The notes beneath the pieces are model-generated. The model did not search any database. It was not told the DNA's origin and saw only the letters and a program-made list of their open reading frames with translations. From assembly GCA_001768975.1 (NCBI GenBank), contig MEND01000188.1, forward strand, positions 1 to 37,637: a stretch of DNA of 37,637 nt. The letters run 5' to 3'. A program made the position numbers and the translations under genes. Origin of the DNA: Bacteroidetes bacterium GWA2_31_9. GTDB lineage: Bacteria; Bacteroidota; Bacteroidia; Bacteroidales; GWF2-33-38. Positions 1 through 9,340 of this stretch are shown here, in pieces (position 1 is the first letter of the stretch; each line of letters opens with the position of its first letter).

Positions 1-42
1 AAAATTCAAATGTACAGGGATTTTATATTATAATTGATTTAG

Positions 43-693
43 GATGCCTATATAACCGAAAATATTTTCGATGAATTAATCGGAAAACTTTCACCGTTGA
101 TGAAATACCGCGATTCGGTTATACCTCTTGGACTTGCCAGATACAATTTCAACGACATTATTTATTCCAAAGAAAAAGTTGAGTTTGGACCACAACACGA
201 ATCGGTAAGCATTACACGATACAAAGAATTGGTAGAAGAAAAAATTAATGCATTACTTTCGTCGAATCCTATTTTACAAAAACTTAAGCAGGGAAAATTA
301 CTTAATCAGACTGAATCTGAACAACTGGCTGAAGCATTGCATAACGAACATCCTCACATTACTATTGATTTGCTTCGTAAAGTTTACAATCATCGCAAAG
401 CTGAAATTGTTCAATTTGTAAAACATATATTGGGAATTGAAAAACTCGAAACTTTTCCCGATTCTGTTTCCAAATCATTTGATAAATTCATCACAGAACA
501 TACTTACCTAAACAGCCGTCAGTTAGATTTTCTTAAATTATTACAAAGCTTTTTGATAGAAAAAGGCGATGTAGAAAAACGAGATTTAATTACAGCACCA
601 TTTACACAAATTCACCCTGATGGTATTAGGGGTGTTTTCTCCAATAAAGAAATAGAGGAGATAATTTTATTCATTAAACAAATAGCAGCATAA
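43..693 (+). pseudogene. hsdR: HsdR C-terminal remnant (type I restriction subunit)
   Basis: The frame encodes about 216 residues matching the C-terminal helical domain of EcoEI-type HsdR; the ending, with its FTQIHPDGIRGVF segment, is typical of that family. HsdR is the ATP-driven translocating and cutting subunit of type I restriction enzymes and is normally 750-1100 residues, so the helicase and nuclease parts are absent. Going upstream, this frame meets TAG at 40-42 and TAA at 31-33. It starts as DAYITENIFDELIGKLSPL; a TTG at 97 or ATG at 100 could serve as a start but would give only a fragment. It ends 1 base before hsdM. Either hsdR is broken here, or a frameshift or rearrangement lies at the left edge. 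The family call is fairly sure; its status depends on sequence outside the window. Confidence 0.72.
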
Positions 694-694
694 T

Positions 695-2272
695 ATGCTT
701 ACACAAACTCTTAAAAGTAAAGTTGCCGCACTTTGGGATAAATTCTGGAGTGGAGGTATTTCTAATCCTCTGAATGCAATTGAGCAAATTACCTATTTGC
801 TTTTTATAAAGCAACTTGACGAAACCGATAAACGAAAAGCAAGTAATGCTGACTTTCTGGGCGAAAAATACAAATCAATTTTTTCAGGAAAATATTTTCC
901 TCCCGGAGTTGACGATAAAGACGAAAAAAACGCTATTGAAAAAGAAACATTACGCTGGAGTTACTTTACCCGTATGCCAAGCGAAGAAATGCTGTTACAA
1001 GTACAAAGCCGAGTATTTCCCTTTATTAAGCAACTCGAAGAAGTAAATTCTTTTTTTACAAAACACATGGCAAATGCAGCTTTCCTTATACCAAGCGGAA
1101 GAATGCTCACCGAAGCTACCAAAACCATTGACGAAATTTATAAAGAACTCGAAAAAGAAAACCGTTTTATTGATGCACAGGGCGATTTTTACGAATATCT
1201 GCTTGATGCCTTACGCAGTTCAGGCAAAAACGGACAATTTCGCACACCACCACATATTATAGAACTTATTGTTGAATTAGTTGAACCAAAACTTGGAAAC
1301 CGTATTGCCGACCCTGCAAGTGGCACAGCAGGTTTTTTATTGGCTGCATACAAATATCTGATTACACAATTTACAAGTGATAATTATATCGCAGAAGATG
1401 ATAACGGTTTTAAACGTGGTACTCTTGCCGATAAATTAGTTGACGAAAAAGCAAAGAAAATGCTTAACGAAGACACCTTTTTTGGTTTTGATATAGACCC
1501 GACAATGATTCGTATTGGGCTGATGAACTTGATGATGCACGGCATAACTCAGCCAAAAATTGACTATAAAGATACATTAAGTAAACACTACAACGAAGAC
1601 AATGCCTACGACATTGTAATGGCAAATCCGCCCTTTACAGGAAGTATTGACAAAGGCGACCTAAATGAAACATTTACTGTTGCTACTACAAAATCTGAAT
1701 TGCTTTTTGTTGAACGTATTTACAAAATGCTACGTATGGGCGGAACTGCCGGAGTTGTTGTGCCACAGGGAGTTTTATTTGGAAGTGGAAACGCATTTAA
1801 AGATATTCGCAAAATCTTGATAAACAAATGCGAACTGAAAGCAGTTATAAGTATGCCAAGCGGTGTATTTAAGCCTTATGCAGGAGTTGCAACAGCTATT
1901 TTGGTTTTTACAAAAGGCGGCGAAACCAATAATGTGTGGTTTTACGAAATGCAAGGCGATGGTTACAGCCTAGACGATAAACGAAACCCATATTTAGGAA
2001 CTGACGGCAAACGAGATTTTGGCGATTTGCATTTAATTATTGATGCTTTCCGTAAAGGTAATTCAAAAAAAGAAAGCGATCGCAGCCTGAAACATTTCTT
2101 TGTTCCGAAAAAGGAAATCGAAGAAAACGATTACGATTTAAGCCTGAGTAAATACAAAGAGGAAGTTTATGAAGAAATTGTGTATGAAAACCCTGAATTT
2201 ATTATTGCTAAACTCGAAAGCATTGAACTTGAAATATCAAATGGAATAAAGGAGCTTAAAGAGATTTTATAA
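695..2272 (+). CDS. hsdM: Type I restriction-modification DNA methyltransferase HsdM
   Basis: This 525-residue protein is the N6-adenine methyltransferase subunit that, with HsdS, methylates the host recognition site. An HsdM N-terminal helical domain spans about 10-140. The catalytic domain follows, with the SAM-binding motif DPASGTAGFL at 206-215 and the catalytic NPPF at 311-314. Length and motifs are normal, so it should be active. The ATG lies 1 base after the hsdR-frame stop, and its own stop is immediately followed by the next gene's ATG, which suggests translational coupling through the operon. It forms the methylating core of the type I system; with hsdR apparently truncated, it may act as a methylase only or alongside the downstream nuclease genes. 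Confidence 0.96.
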   Translation: MLTQTLKSKVAALWDKFWSGGISNPLNAIEQITYLLFIKQLDETDKRKASNADFLGEKYKSIFSGKYFPPGVDDKDEKNAIEKETLRWSYFTRMPSEEMLLQVQSRVFPFIKQLEEVNSFFTKHMANAAFLIPSGRMLTEATKTIDEIYKELEKENRFIDAQGDFYEYLLDALRSSGKNGQFRTPPHIIELIVELVEPKLGNRIADPASGTAGFLLAAYKYLITQFTSDNYIAEDDNGFKRGTLADKLVDEKAKKMLNEDTFFGFDIDPTMIRIGLMNLMMHGITQPKIDYKDTLSKHYNEDNAYDIVMANPPFTGSIDKGDLNETFTVATTKSELLFVERIYKMLRMGGTAGVVVPQGVLFGSGNAFKDIRKILINKCELKAVISMPSGVFKPYAGVATAILVFTKGGETNNVWFYEMQGDGYSLDDKRNPYLGTDGKRDFGDLHLIIDAFRKGNSKKESDRSLKHFFVPKKEIEENDYDLSLSKYKEEVYEEIVYENPEFIIAKLESIELEISNGIKELKEIL

Positions 2273-3394
2273 ATGGATAACATTCAGAAATTAACTACAC
2301 AAATTTTTGAAGTTCACCAATACTTTAAAAATTATGCAAATAAGCAAATTAATAATGCCCTTACATTGCGTAATTGGCTTGTGGGATATTATATAGTTGA
2401 GTATGAGCAAAAAGGAAAAGACAGGGCAGATTATGGCGAAAAAACACTTAAATCCTTATCAGGCAAGTTAAGCGAAAAAGGATTAAAAGGCTTTTCAGAC
2501 CGTAATTTAAGATTGTACCGCCAGTTTTATCAGGAATATCCACAGATTTGGCAATTCATCATTGCCAAATTTCAAAATTCAGATAATCAGATAGATAAAA
2601 TTTGGCAATTGCCAATTGCCAAATCCCATCAAGAGAAAAAAAATACAGATATTGGTATCGAATCTATGCCTGTTGAAATTTTAATAGATAAATTAAGCTA
2701 TACCCACTTTATAGAACTTATAAAAATTGCAGAACCGCTAAAACGAACTTTCTACGAATTGCAAATTATTAAAAACAACCTTACGGTTGAGCAATTACAA
2801 CGAAGTATTAACAGTATGTTGTACGAGCGAACCGGATTGAGTTCCAATAAAGAAGCGGTTTTGAAAAAGCATACAAACGAAAGTTTGATGCAACTACCAG
2901 ACATTATCAAAAATCCATATATACTCGATTTTCTTGGGATTGAAGAAAAGTCTGAATATTCCGAAACCGAACTGGAACAGGCAATTATAAATCATTTACA
3001 AAAATTTCTGATTGAGTTGGGACGTGGCTTTTGTTTCGAAGCCCGCCAAAAACGAATTACATTCAACAACCGACATTATCGTATTGATTTGGTTTTTTAT
3101 CACCGTATTTTGAAATGCCATGTATTGATTGATTTAAAAATGGGAGAGTTTGACCATTCCGATGCAGGGCAAATGAATTTGTATCTGAACTATTATAAAG
3201 AAAACGAAATGAGCCAGTACGATAACCCTCCGGTTGGAATTATTCTGTGTTCGCAAAAAGACAATGCTCTTGTGCATTATGCCACAGGCGGACTACCACA
3301 GGAAGTTTTTGTGAGCCGCTACCTGCTTCAGTTGCCTTCCGAAGAAGAACTGAAAAAACTTATAAACGATGAAATAAAACAACATGAAGTTTGA
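2273..3394 (+). CDS. DUF1016 / YhcG-like PDDEXK nuclease domain protein
   Basis: This 373-residue protein has an N-terminal DUF1016 domain (about 10-165) and a C-terminal PDDEXK-like nuclease domain (about 225-360). The catalytic pattern is visible as YRIDLVFYH (D272) followed by LIDLKMGEF (D287-L-K289). The usual E-x-K is D-x-K here, which still fits the family. The linker around 90-120 holds two related peptides, IWQFIIAKF and IWQLPIAKS, coded by repeated TTTGGCAATT-type DNA. The ATG abuts the hsdM stop with no gap, and the 3' end overlaps hsdS by 11 bases. DUF1016 genes are often inserted in type I loci between hsdM and hsdS; their role is not settled (inferred DNA nuclease or accessory defence factor). 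Confidence 0.9.
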   Translation: MDNIQKLTTQIFEVHQYFKNYANKQINNALTLRNWLVGYYIVEYEQKGKDRADYGEKTLKSLSGKLSEKGLKGFSDRNLRLYRQFYQEYPQIWQFIIAKFQNSDNQIDKIWQLPIAKSHQEKKNTDIGIESMPVEILIDKLSYTHFIELIKIAEPLKRTFYELQIIKNNLTVEQLQRSINSMLYERTGLSSNKEAVLKKHTNESLMQLPDIIKNPYILDFLGIEEKSEYSETELEQAIINHLQKFLIELGRGFCFEARQKRITFNNRHYRIDLVFYHRILKCHVLIDLKMGEFDHSDAGQMNLYLNYYKENEMSQYDNPPVGIILCSQKDNALVHYATGGLPQEVFVSRYLLQLPSEEELKKLINDEIKQHEV

Positions 3395-5177
3395 AAAATT
3401 TAAAAATATAATTACTGATAATACTTCAAATTATTACAAAATTAATAAAGAACATTATTTGTCTAGTGGTCAGTATAAAATTATAGACCAAGGTAAAGAT
3501 TTTATTGGAGGTTATACAAATGATAAAAATTTAGTTATAGAAACTAAATATCCCGTTATAATTTTTGGTGACCATACAAGGATATTTAAATATATAGATT
3601 TTCCTTTTGCAATTGGGGCTGATGGAGTAAAGGTTTTACATGTAAATCAGAACAATGCCTATCCTAAATATATCTATTATTATTTAAAATCGGTTAGACT
3701 TCCAAATGCAGGGTACAGTAGGCATTTTAAATTTTTAAAGGAATTTGAATTACCTGTACCAGAAAAACTCGAAGACCAAATAAAAATCTCCACTATTATA
3801 AGCAAAGCCGAAACCCTTATAAAGCAACGCAAAGAAAGCATTGATTTGTTAGATGTGTTTTTGAAAAGTACTTTTTTGAAAATGTTTGGCGACCCGATTA
3901 AGAATGAAAAAAATTGGAATTTTGATTTGCTTGGTGATTCAGCAATAAAAATAACAGATGGAGAACATCTAAGCCCTAAGTTAACACAGGAGGGTTTTTA
4001 TATAATTATGGCAAAAGATGTTTTGGATGACAAAGTGGATTTTACTCAAAATAATTTTGTTTCAGAGCCAGACTTTATAAAATTCACTAAGAAGTGTAAT
4101 CCTGAAAATGGAGATGTTCTATTAGTAAGTAGAGGTGCAACTATTGGGAGGTGTGTAGTCGTGCATGTAGATAAACCTTTCTGTTTAATGGGAAGTGTCA
4201 TTCTTATTAAACCTAATAATAATAAACTGACAGGAACATTCATTAACTATCTTTTTAAAAATGATTCATTATACAGGAAGTTGATTGTAACGTCAGGTTC
4301 AAGTGCACAACAAGCAATTTATATTGCAGGACTGAAGAAAGTTAAAACGATTGTTCCACCAATTGAACTACAAAATCAATTTTCCAAAATTGTTAAGAAA
4401 GCAGAATCACTTAAACAACAACTTAAAAATGGCTTAAATGAATTGGAACAGCTTTATGGCTCACTGAGCCAAAGGGCGTTTGAAGGGGAGTTGGATTTGA
4501 GTAAGGTTAATATTGAAAAAAGTGAATTTAATCTGGTTACACAAAAAGAAAAGTACCCTGAAATAAACAATGAAATACTAAAAGTAATTGAAGCTGCTAA
4601 TTCTATAACTAAACAATTTGAGAAGGTTACTGAAATTGAAAAAGTAGCTAATAGGTTTAATAAATACTTTGAAAAATGGGAAAATCTTAACAAGCCGTTT
4701 AAAAGCCTTCCAAAAATACCACCTGCAATAATAGAAGCACAACAACGTATTGAAAAGATTCAATCTATATTTACTGAAAACTCTAAAACAAAAGATAAGC
4801 TTTCATGGGATAAAGTTTCATCCAAACAAATAGCACGTTTGATTAGAGAAAAATATTGGGATGAAGAGAAGAATTGCAGTTTTCATATAAATTGTGAAAT
4901 GCTTTTCAGATTTTTAAACGAAGAACATATCATATTTCCCTACTATCATTCTTCAGAAGAATTAAAGATGAATTCAAAATTGAATGAAGCTGATGATTTT
5001 AAATCATTGATATTTTATGCATTAAAAAATGAGAATCCTTATTTGAGACTGAATCAGTTTTTTTATAATGGCGAAGAGGAAAATTTCACATTAAATATTA
5101 CATCTGAAGATTATGAGTTAATTAAAAATAAAACAAAAGAAGAGCGATCGGGTATATATTTTACAATTGCAAAATGA
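3384..5177 (+). CDS. hsdS: Type I specificity subunit HsdS with long C-terminal extension
   Basis: The 597-residue product is the DNA-recognition subunit. The first target-recognition domain spans about 1-128. A conserved helical spacer follows (about 129-171, ending FLKMFGDP), then the second recognition domain (about 172-325, with the typical GDVLLVSRGATIGR) and the second spacer helix (about 326-372, ending SLSQRAFEGEL). HsdS is usually 380-450 residues. Here about 220 extra residues (375-597) follow, mostly charged and helical, with no domain I recognise. The first domain lacks the usual N-terminal lead and may be compact. The start overlaps the DUF1016 gene by 11 bases and the end overlaps the ATPase gene by 4 (ATGA). 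The extension may dock the downstream ATPase; that is inference. Confidence 0.93.
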   Translation: MKFEKFKNIITDNTSNYYKINKEHYLSSGQYKIIDQGKDFIGGYTNDKNLVIETKYPVIIFGDHTRIFKYIDFPFAIGADGVKVLHVNQNNAYPKYIYYYLKSVRLPNAGYSRHFKFLKEFELPVPEKLEDQIKISTIISKAETLIKQRKESIDLLDVFLKSTFLKMFGDPIKNEKNWNFDLLGDSAIKITDGEHLSPKLTQEGFYIIMAKDVLDDKVDFTQNNFVSEPDFIKFTKKCNPENGDVLLVSRGATIGRCVVVHVDKPFCLMGSVILIKPNNNKLTGTFINYLFKNDSLYRKLIVTSGSSAQQAIYIAGLKKVKTIVPPIELQNQFSKIVKKAESLKQQLKNGLNELEQLYGSLSQRAFEGELDLSKVNIEKSEFNLVTQKEKYPEINNEILKVIEAANSITKQFEKVTEIEKVANRFNKYFEKWENLNKPFKSLPKIPPAIIEAQQRIEKIQSIFTENSKTKDKLSWDKVSSKQIARLIREKYWDEEKNCSFHINCEMLFRFLNEEHIIFPYYHSSEELKMNSKLNEADDFKSLIFYALKNENPYLRLNQFFYNGEEENFTLNITSEDYELIKNKTKEERSGIYFTIAK

Positions 5178-6970
5178 AATTAATCAGTGTAAAAATAATT
5201 GGTAAAAATTTTCGGAGCTTATCGGCAAATAAACTTTATTCCTATAATTATACATTTGAATCAGAAAAGCTTTCTACTAAAATATTTGCAGGGTTAAATG
5301 GTAGCGGTAAATCTAATTTTCTGGAATTGTTTTCTGAGATTTTCTATTTTTTAGAATTATGCCAACTTGATACTGTTTCAAATAATGAAAAAGCTACAAA
5401 AAATTTTGGATTTGAAATACAATATTATTTGCCAATTTCCAAAATAGATTTTGAAAAATTATTTGAAACCGAGATAAATGATTCAGTTGAATCTTATATA
5501 AAAGATAATTTACATTTAACTCAAAACAATAGAGAGGAGTTTATTAAAATACATTATAATGAAATTGATGAGTTTGAAAAATTTGTATGGAATCAATTAT
5601 CAAGTTTATTAAGAGATAATCATATACACGTAAGAATTAGCAAGAGATTAGGTGAAAAACCCGAATATTCAATACAAACAAATGATGAATACAAAATATA
5701 TCGTTTAATTGAAAATAACAAAGAAAGTATTTTACCTAAGAAAATAATTGCATACACATCTGGTCAAAACGAGTTATTAAGTAATCCGTTTTACAAGCTT
5801 AAATATCATTACTTCAAAATATTTGAAAATAAAAAGAAGATTGAAGATGGAGACCAGTTGGCAGATAATCATCGAATGTTTTTTCTTGATTACAGTAATA
5901 ATTTTTCCATTTTTATTGCAAATATGTTGCTGGCTGATGATTTAAAAATTAGTTATCTTAAAGAAATATTAGAAATTAATGATTTACAATCATTTAGAAT
6001 AACCCTAAATACAAATGAACTTTATAAAAAGGTCATTCTTAAAAATAGAAGAATAACTGTAAATCTTCTAAAATTAAAACAATGTGCAACAACATGGGTA
6101 GAAAAAAATGTAGAAGAACATAATTTATTAATTCTTGATTTTTTTGTAAATCGGGCAACCAAAGATGCTTTTAAATTTCACTTTGGCTCAGCATTTAACT
6201 TATTTAGTTTTTTTTATGAACTCGAAATATTTAATCTTTATCAGGTTGATGAAAATACCAGAAATTCTATGCTACAGGTTCATAAATCATATAATGTAAA
6301 TGATGAATCTTCAAAACCAGACCCATCAAGGCTTACATTCAGAATAGAAAAAATAATAATTAGTAAAAACTTAGGCAAAGATAAACCACCAGCAGAAATT
6401 TATTACAAAGCACTCTCCGATGGTGAACACCAGTTTATAGAAGTACTTGGCACAGTTTTAATGATGGAACAACCTGGCTGTTTGTTTCTCCTCGATGAAC
6501 CCGATACGCATTTTAATCCAAAATGGAGGGCAAAACTTATTCAGCTTTTAAATTATATGGCAGCCACCTCATTTGACAGTGAAGGCAATGTTGAGAAGGT
6601 AAGAAGTCAGGAAATAATATTAACCACACATTCGCCTTTTGTTATTTCAGATAGCAATAAGGAGGATGTGTACAAATTCGACAAAATAAATGGAGAAGTA
6701 AGATATATTAATCCTAAAATTGAAACCTATGGAGCATCAATGAGTTTGCTCTTACAGGAAATTTTCGACAGAAAAATTTCAATTTCAGATTTATCAAATA
6801 CTGAACTTGAAAAACTTCGTACTGAAATTAAAGAACTTAAATCAAATGATGCAATTAAAGAAAAAATTGAAGAGACTAAAGAAAAGCTCTTAGATTTTGG
6901 CGAAAGTATCGAAAAATTCGATATGTATAGCTTTCTTAGACACATTGAAAAAGAGATTGAAAGCAAATAA
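5174..6970 (+). CDS. Restriction-associated AAA/SMC-type ATPase (PtuA-like)
   Basis: This 598-residue protein has an ABC/SMC-type ATPase head split by a long insertion. Walker A is GLNGSGKSN at 40-48, the signature-like LSDGEHQ at 414-420, Walker B FLLDEPDTHF at 438-447, and the switch histidine in TTHSPFV at 484-490. All key residues are present. The end, about 530-598, is a charged coiled coil. Proteins of this kind occur as 'restriction system-associated AAA ATPase', and as the ATPase of Septu (PtuA) when paired with an HNH nuclease. It overlaps hsdS by 4 bases and the HNH gene by 1, so all three are probably translated in step. It probably senses phage or damage and controls the nuclease. 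The ATPase call is sure; the Septu assignment is inference. Confidence 0.88.
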   Translation: MKLISVKIIGKNFRSLSANKLYSYNYTFESEKLSTKIFAGLNGSGKSNFLELFSEIFYFLELCQLDTVSNNEKATKNFGFEIQYYLPISKIDFEKLFETEINDSVESYIKDNLHLTQNNREEFIKIHYNEIDEFEKFVWNQLSSLLRDNHIHVRISKRLGEKPEYSIQTNDEYKIYRLIENNKESILPKKIIAYTSGQNELLSNPFYKLKYHYFKIFENKKKIEDGDQLADNHRMFFLDYSNNFSIFIANMLLADDLKISYLKEILEINDLQSFRITLNTNELYKKVILKNRRITVNLLKLKQCATTWVEKNVEEHNLLILDFFVNRATKDAFKFHFGSAFNLFSFFYELEIFNLYQVDENTRNSMLQVHKSYNVNDESSKPDPSRLTFRIEKIIISKNLGKDKPPAEIYYKALSDGEHQFIEVLGTVLMMEQPGCLFLLDEPDTHFNPKWRAKLIQLLNYMAATSFDSEGNVEKVRSQEIILTTHSPFVISDSNKEDVYKFDKINGEVRYINPKIETYGASMSLLLQEIFDRKISISDLSNTELEKLRTEIKELKSNDAIKEKIEETKEKLLDFGESIEKFDMYSFLRHIEKEIESK

Positions 6971-8055
6971 TGATTTACGCTTATAAATATTTATCTCATA
7001 AGATTGAAAAATTTCATGAAAACATTGCTTACTTCTTTGAGCAAATGTTTAAGCATGATTTGGCTGTATATAATGATGATGTTTTGTTTAAAGCAGATTT
7101 CAAAATAATTATTAATGATTCTAACAAATTAGTTGGTAATTTTAAGGAAATTACAGAGAAATATCATAAATTAAGTAATGCTGATAAAAAAACGATTCAG
7201 GATGCATATAAAAACAATTGTGAAATTGAACATTTATGTAATAATACAGGAGCTTATAAACCTGTAAAATATACTGAAATTAGCGATACTGCTTTTAGGA
7301 AGGTATTGAAAGATTTTTTAACAGAACTTTGGGATGAATATTATTTTGTTAATTCAATTAAAGATAATTTCGGAACAATTCAGGAACATTTTACAGCTTT
7401 TAAAAAACATCAGACTGCTAAAGTTTGCCCATTTTGTGGATTATTACCATTAAAACCGTCAACAAGTATTCATAGAAATGCTTATGACCATTATATTCCA
7501 AAATCATTGTATCCGTTTGTTTCAGTGAATTTCAAAAATTTATTTCCAATGTGCAATGAATGTAATAGTGATGAAAAGAAACAAACTGATACTCCGTATA
7601 ATAATAATTTGTGCAGAAGGAAAGTTTTTTATCCATTTGATACTTTTTATGATTCCAGTAAACTTGAAATATCAATAACTGCAAATCATGTTTTTAAATT
7701 TAAAAATATTAATCAGGTATTAGAAGAAAATGATTGGGATTTAGCCATTTTGCTGGCTGGAATAGAAGACCCAAGATTAGTTTCTTGGGATGAGATTTTT
7801 TGTATAAAAAGACGATATAAAGAAAATTTAATTGATTATCAAATTACGTGGTTCGATGATTTTGTAGTAAAACGTTACATAGAAAATACAAAAGATGGTT
7901 TACATTATAACAGATTTAAAGATATATTATTAGACGAAGCAAAATCACAAATTAAAGATAATCCATTGAGCGTGTTACGATATGTATATTTTAACTTTCT
8001 ATTCTCCTTACCTGATTTTGAAACCAGATTAATTGAAACTATAAACGTTAAATAA
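6970..8055 (+). CDS. HNH endonuclease (PtuB-like effector)
   Basis: This 361-residue protein carries a zinc-supported HNH fold at about 150-200: CPFCG (C153, C156), then the catalytic YDHYIPKS (D173-H174), FKNL (N190), and MCNECN (C195, C198, N199). These are the expected metal-binding and catalytic residues of a DNA or RNA nuclease. The flanking 1-145 and 205-361 are helical with no known domain. Its ATG shares one base with the stop of the ATPase gene, the same adjacency as ptuA-ptuB in Septu defence. It is longer than the PtuB proteins I know, so it may be a relative rather than a true PtuB. The likely role is the toxic or antiphage nuclease of the locus. Confidence 0.85.
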   Translation: MIYAYKYLSHKIEKFHENIAYFFEQMFKHDLAVYNDDVLFKADFKIIINDSNKLVGNFKEITEKYHKLSNADKKTIQDAYKNNCEIEHLCNNTGAYKPVKYTEISDTAFRKVLKDFLTELWDEYYFVNSIKDNFGTIQEHFTAFKKHQTAKVCPFCGLLPLKPSTSIHRNAYDHYIPKSLYPFVSVNFKNLFPMCNECNSDEKKQTDTPYNNNLCRRKVFYPFDTFYDSSKLEISITANHVFKFKNINQVLEENDWDLAILLAGIEDPRLVSWDEIFCIKRRYKENLIDYQITWFDDFVVKRYIENTKDGLHYNRFKDILLDEAKSQIKDNPLSVLRYVYFNFLFSLPDFETRLIETINVK

Positions 8056-8066
8056 AACCTTTTGCA

Positions 8067-8555
8067 ATGGCTTTAATTGATGATATTAATAAATATGGCG
8101 GTTTAACTAAAATAAAAGAATTTTATGAAAAGCTGTCCTTTGCTGAAGCAATTGAAAAAGCTTCTTCAGGAATAAATCCAAATGGAAAGATGGATAGGCA
8201 TATGTGTCATATTGGTTATAAAGTATGCAACCAAGGATATGAATTATTAAAAAATGACGAAAATAAGATTCAAAATTGTCTATGTTTTGAAAAATTAATT
8301 GAAATAACAAATAACCTCACAAGCATTCAAGGATTAGGCGATTTATGGAGTTACGATACTGCTTTACGAATAGGGTTCAATTTGGGAGTTTATCCAAACA
8401 AAGTATATGTACATGCAGGAGTAAGAAAAGGTGTTAAAAAAATAGCTCCTAATATTAAAATAAAAAGAAAAATGGATTTAAGCCAATTTCCTGCTGAAAT
8501 GCAAACTTTAACACATTATGAAGCAGAGAATTTTCTTTGTATTTATGGTAAATAA
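8067..8555 (+). CDS. Hypothetical protein with LGDLWSYDTALRIG segment
   Basis: A 162-residue soluble protein begins 11 bases after the HNH gene on the same strand and so probably belongs to the same transcript. The middle (about 88-130) contains the phrases QGLGDLWSYDTALRIG and NKVYVHAGVRKGVKK, which look like a conserved helix-hairpin-helix-like or small DNA-binding core. The N-terminal half has three cysteines and a histidine (around HMCHIGYKVC). No signal peptide or membrane segment is seen. I do not recognise a named family. Its position suggests an accessory or regulatory part of the defence locus. Confidence 0.72.
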   Translation: MALIDDINKYGGLTKIKEFYEKLSFAEAIEKASSGINPNGKMDRHMCHIGYKVCNQGYELLKNDENKIQNCLCFEKLIEITNNLTSIQGLGDLWSYDTALRIGFNLGVYPNKVYVHAGVRKGVKKIAPNIKIKRKMDLSQFPAEMQTLTHYEAENFLCIYGK

Positions 8556-8569
8556 TTTATTGGTTAATT

Positions 8570-9337
8570 ATGTTATATAATATTAGTTATAAAAAAACGG
8601 ATTTCGATTTATCAACTAAAAGTGTAAGAATATATGGCTTAAATAAAAAGAGATTGAATGAATTTATAATCAAATATGAGAGAGGGATAGACAATTTTTT
8701 CTATTGTGGAAAAAGCTATTACATTGGAAGTATTTTAGAAATTAAAGTATATGATACCTCTTATAAAGATGGGATTACAAAAGAAGGGATTGATGATTAT
8801 ATTATTAAAAATACGAAAATTTTTGCGGTATCTTTATCGGAATTTGGTATTGATGTAACTGATGAATTTATAAAAGGACCTTTTGGCTTTAAAAAAGAAA
8901 CAAATGAATTATTAACTATTACAAACAAAACTTTGTCCTACATAGATTTAACTCGAGTTGAAGAATTAAAAAACATAACAAACCCAAATTTTGATTTAAA
9001 AAAACTAATTCGATTATGCGAAGAGTTAAATATTGCTTATCAAAATACATGTTATTATTCTGTTGGTGCTTTAGTTAGAGCAATTATTGACCACTTACCA
9101 CCAGTTTTTCAATTTAAGAATTTTGATGAAGTAGCTAATAATTATAAATCAGAAGGAAATTCAAGGAGTTTTACAAATTCAATGAAGCATCTGAATAGCC
9201 CTATGAGGTTTATATCTGATGCTTCTATTCATTCTCAAATAAGAAAATCAGAAATTTTACCTAACGAAACTCAAATTGATTGCAAAAAAGAATTGGATGT
9301 ATTATTGGGAGAAGTTATTAGGGTTTTGAAATTGTAA
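8570..9337 (+). CDS. Hypothetical protein, last gene of the defence cluster
   Basis: This 255-residue protein starts 14 bases after the previous gene. Residues 1-120 are beta-rich. The C-terminal part, about 150-255, is helical, with the phrases RAIIDHLPPVF, SFTNSMKHL, IHSQIRKSEILP and LDVLLGEVIRVLK. That C-terminal arrangement resembles domains at the ends of various uncharacterised accessory-region proteins, but I cannot name the family. There is no signal peptide or membrane segment. It is followed by non-coding sequence and a gene fragment on the other strand, so the cluster ends here. Confidence 0.72.
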   Translation: MLYNISYKKTDFDLSTKSVRIYGLNKKRLNEFIIKYERGIDNFFYCGKSYYIGSILEIKVYDTSYKDGITKEGIDDYIIKNTKIFAVSLSEFGIDVTDEFIKGPFGFKKETNELLTITNKTLSYIDLTRVEELKNITNPNFDLKKLIRLCEELNIAYQNTCYYSVGALVRAIIDHLPPVFQFKNFDEVANNYKSEGNSRSFTNSMKHLNSPMRFISDASIHSQIRKSEILPNETQIDCKKELDVLLGEVIRVLKL

Positions 9338-9340
9338 ACA

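Noticed and set aside
816-1262. Extra plus-strand frames inside hsdM
   Set aside because: They are shadow frames of a well-supported gene with no motifs of their own.
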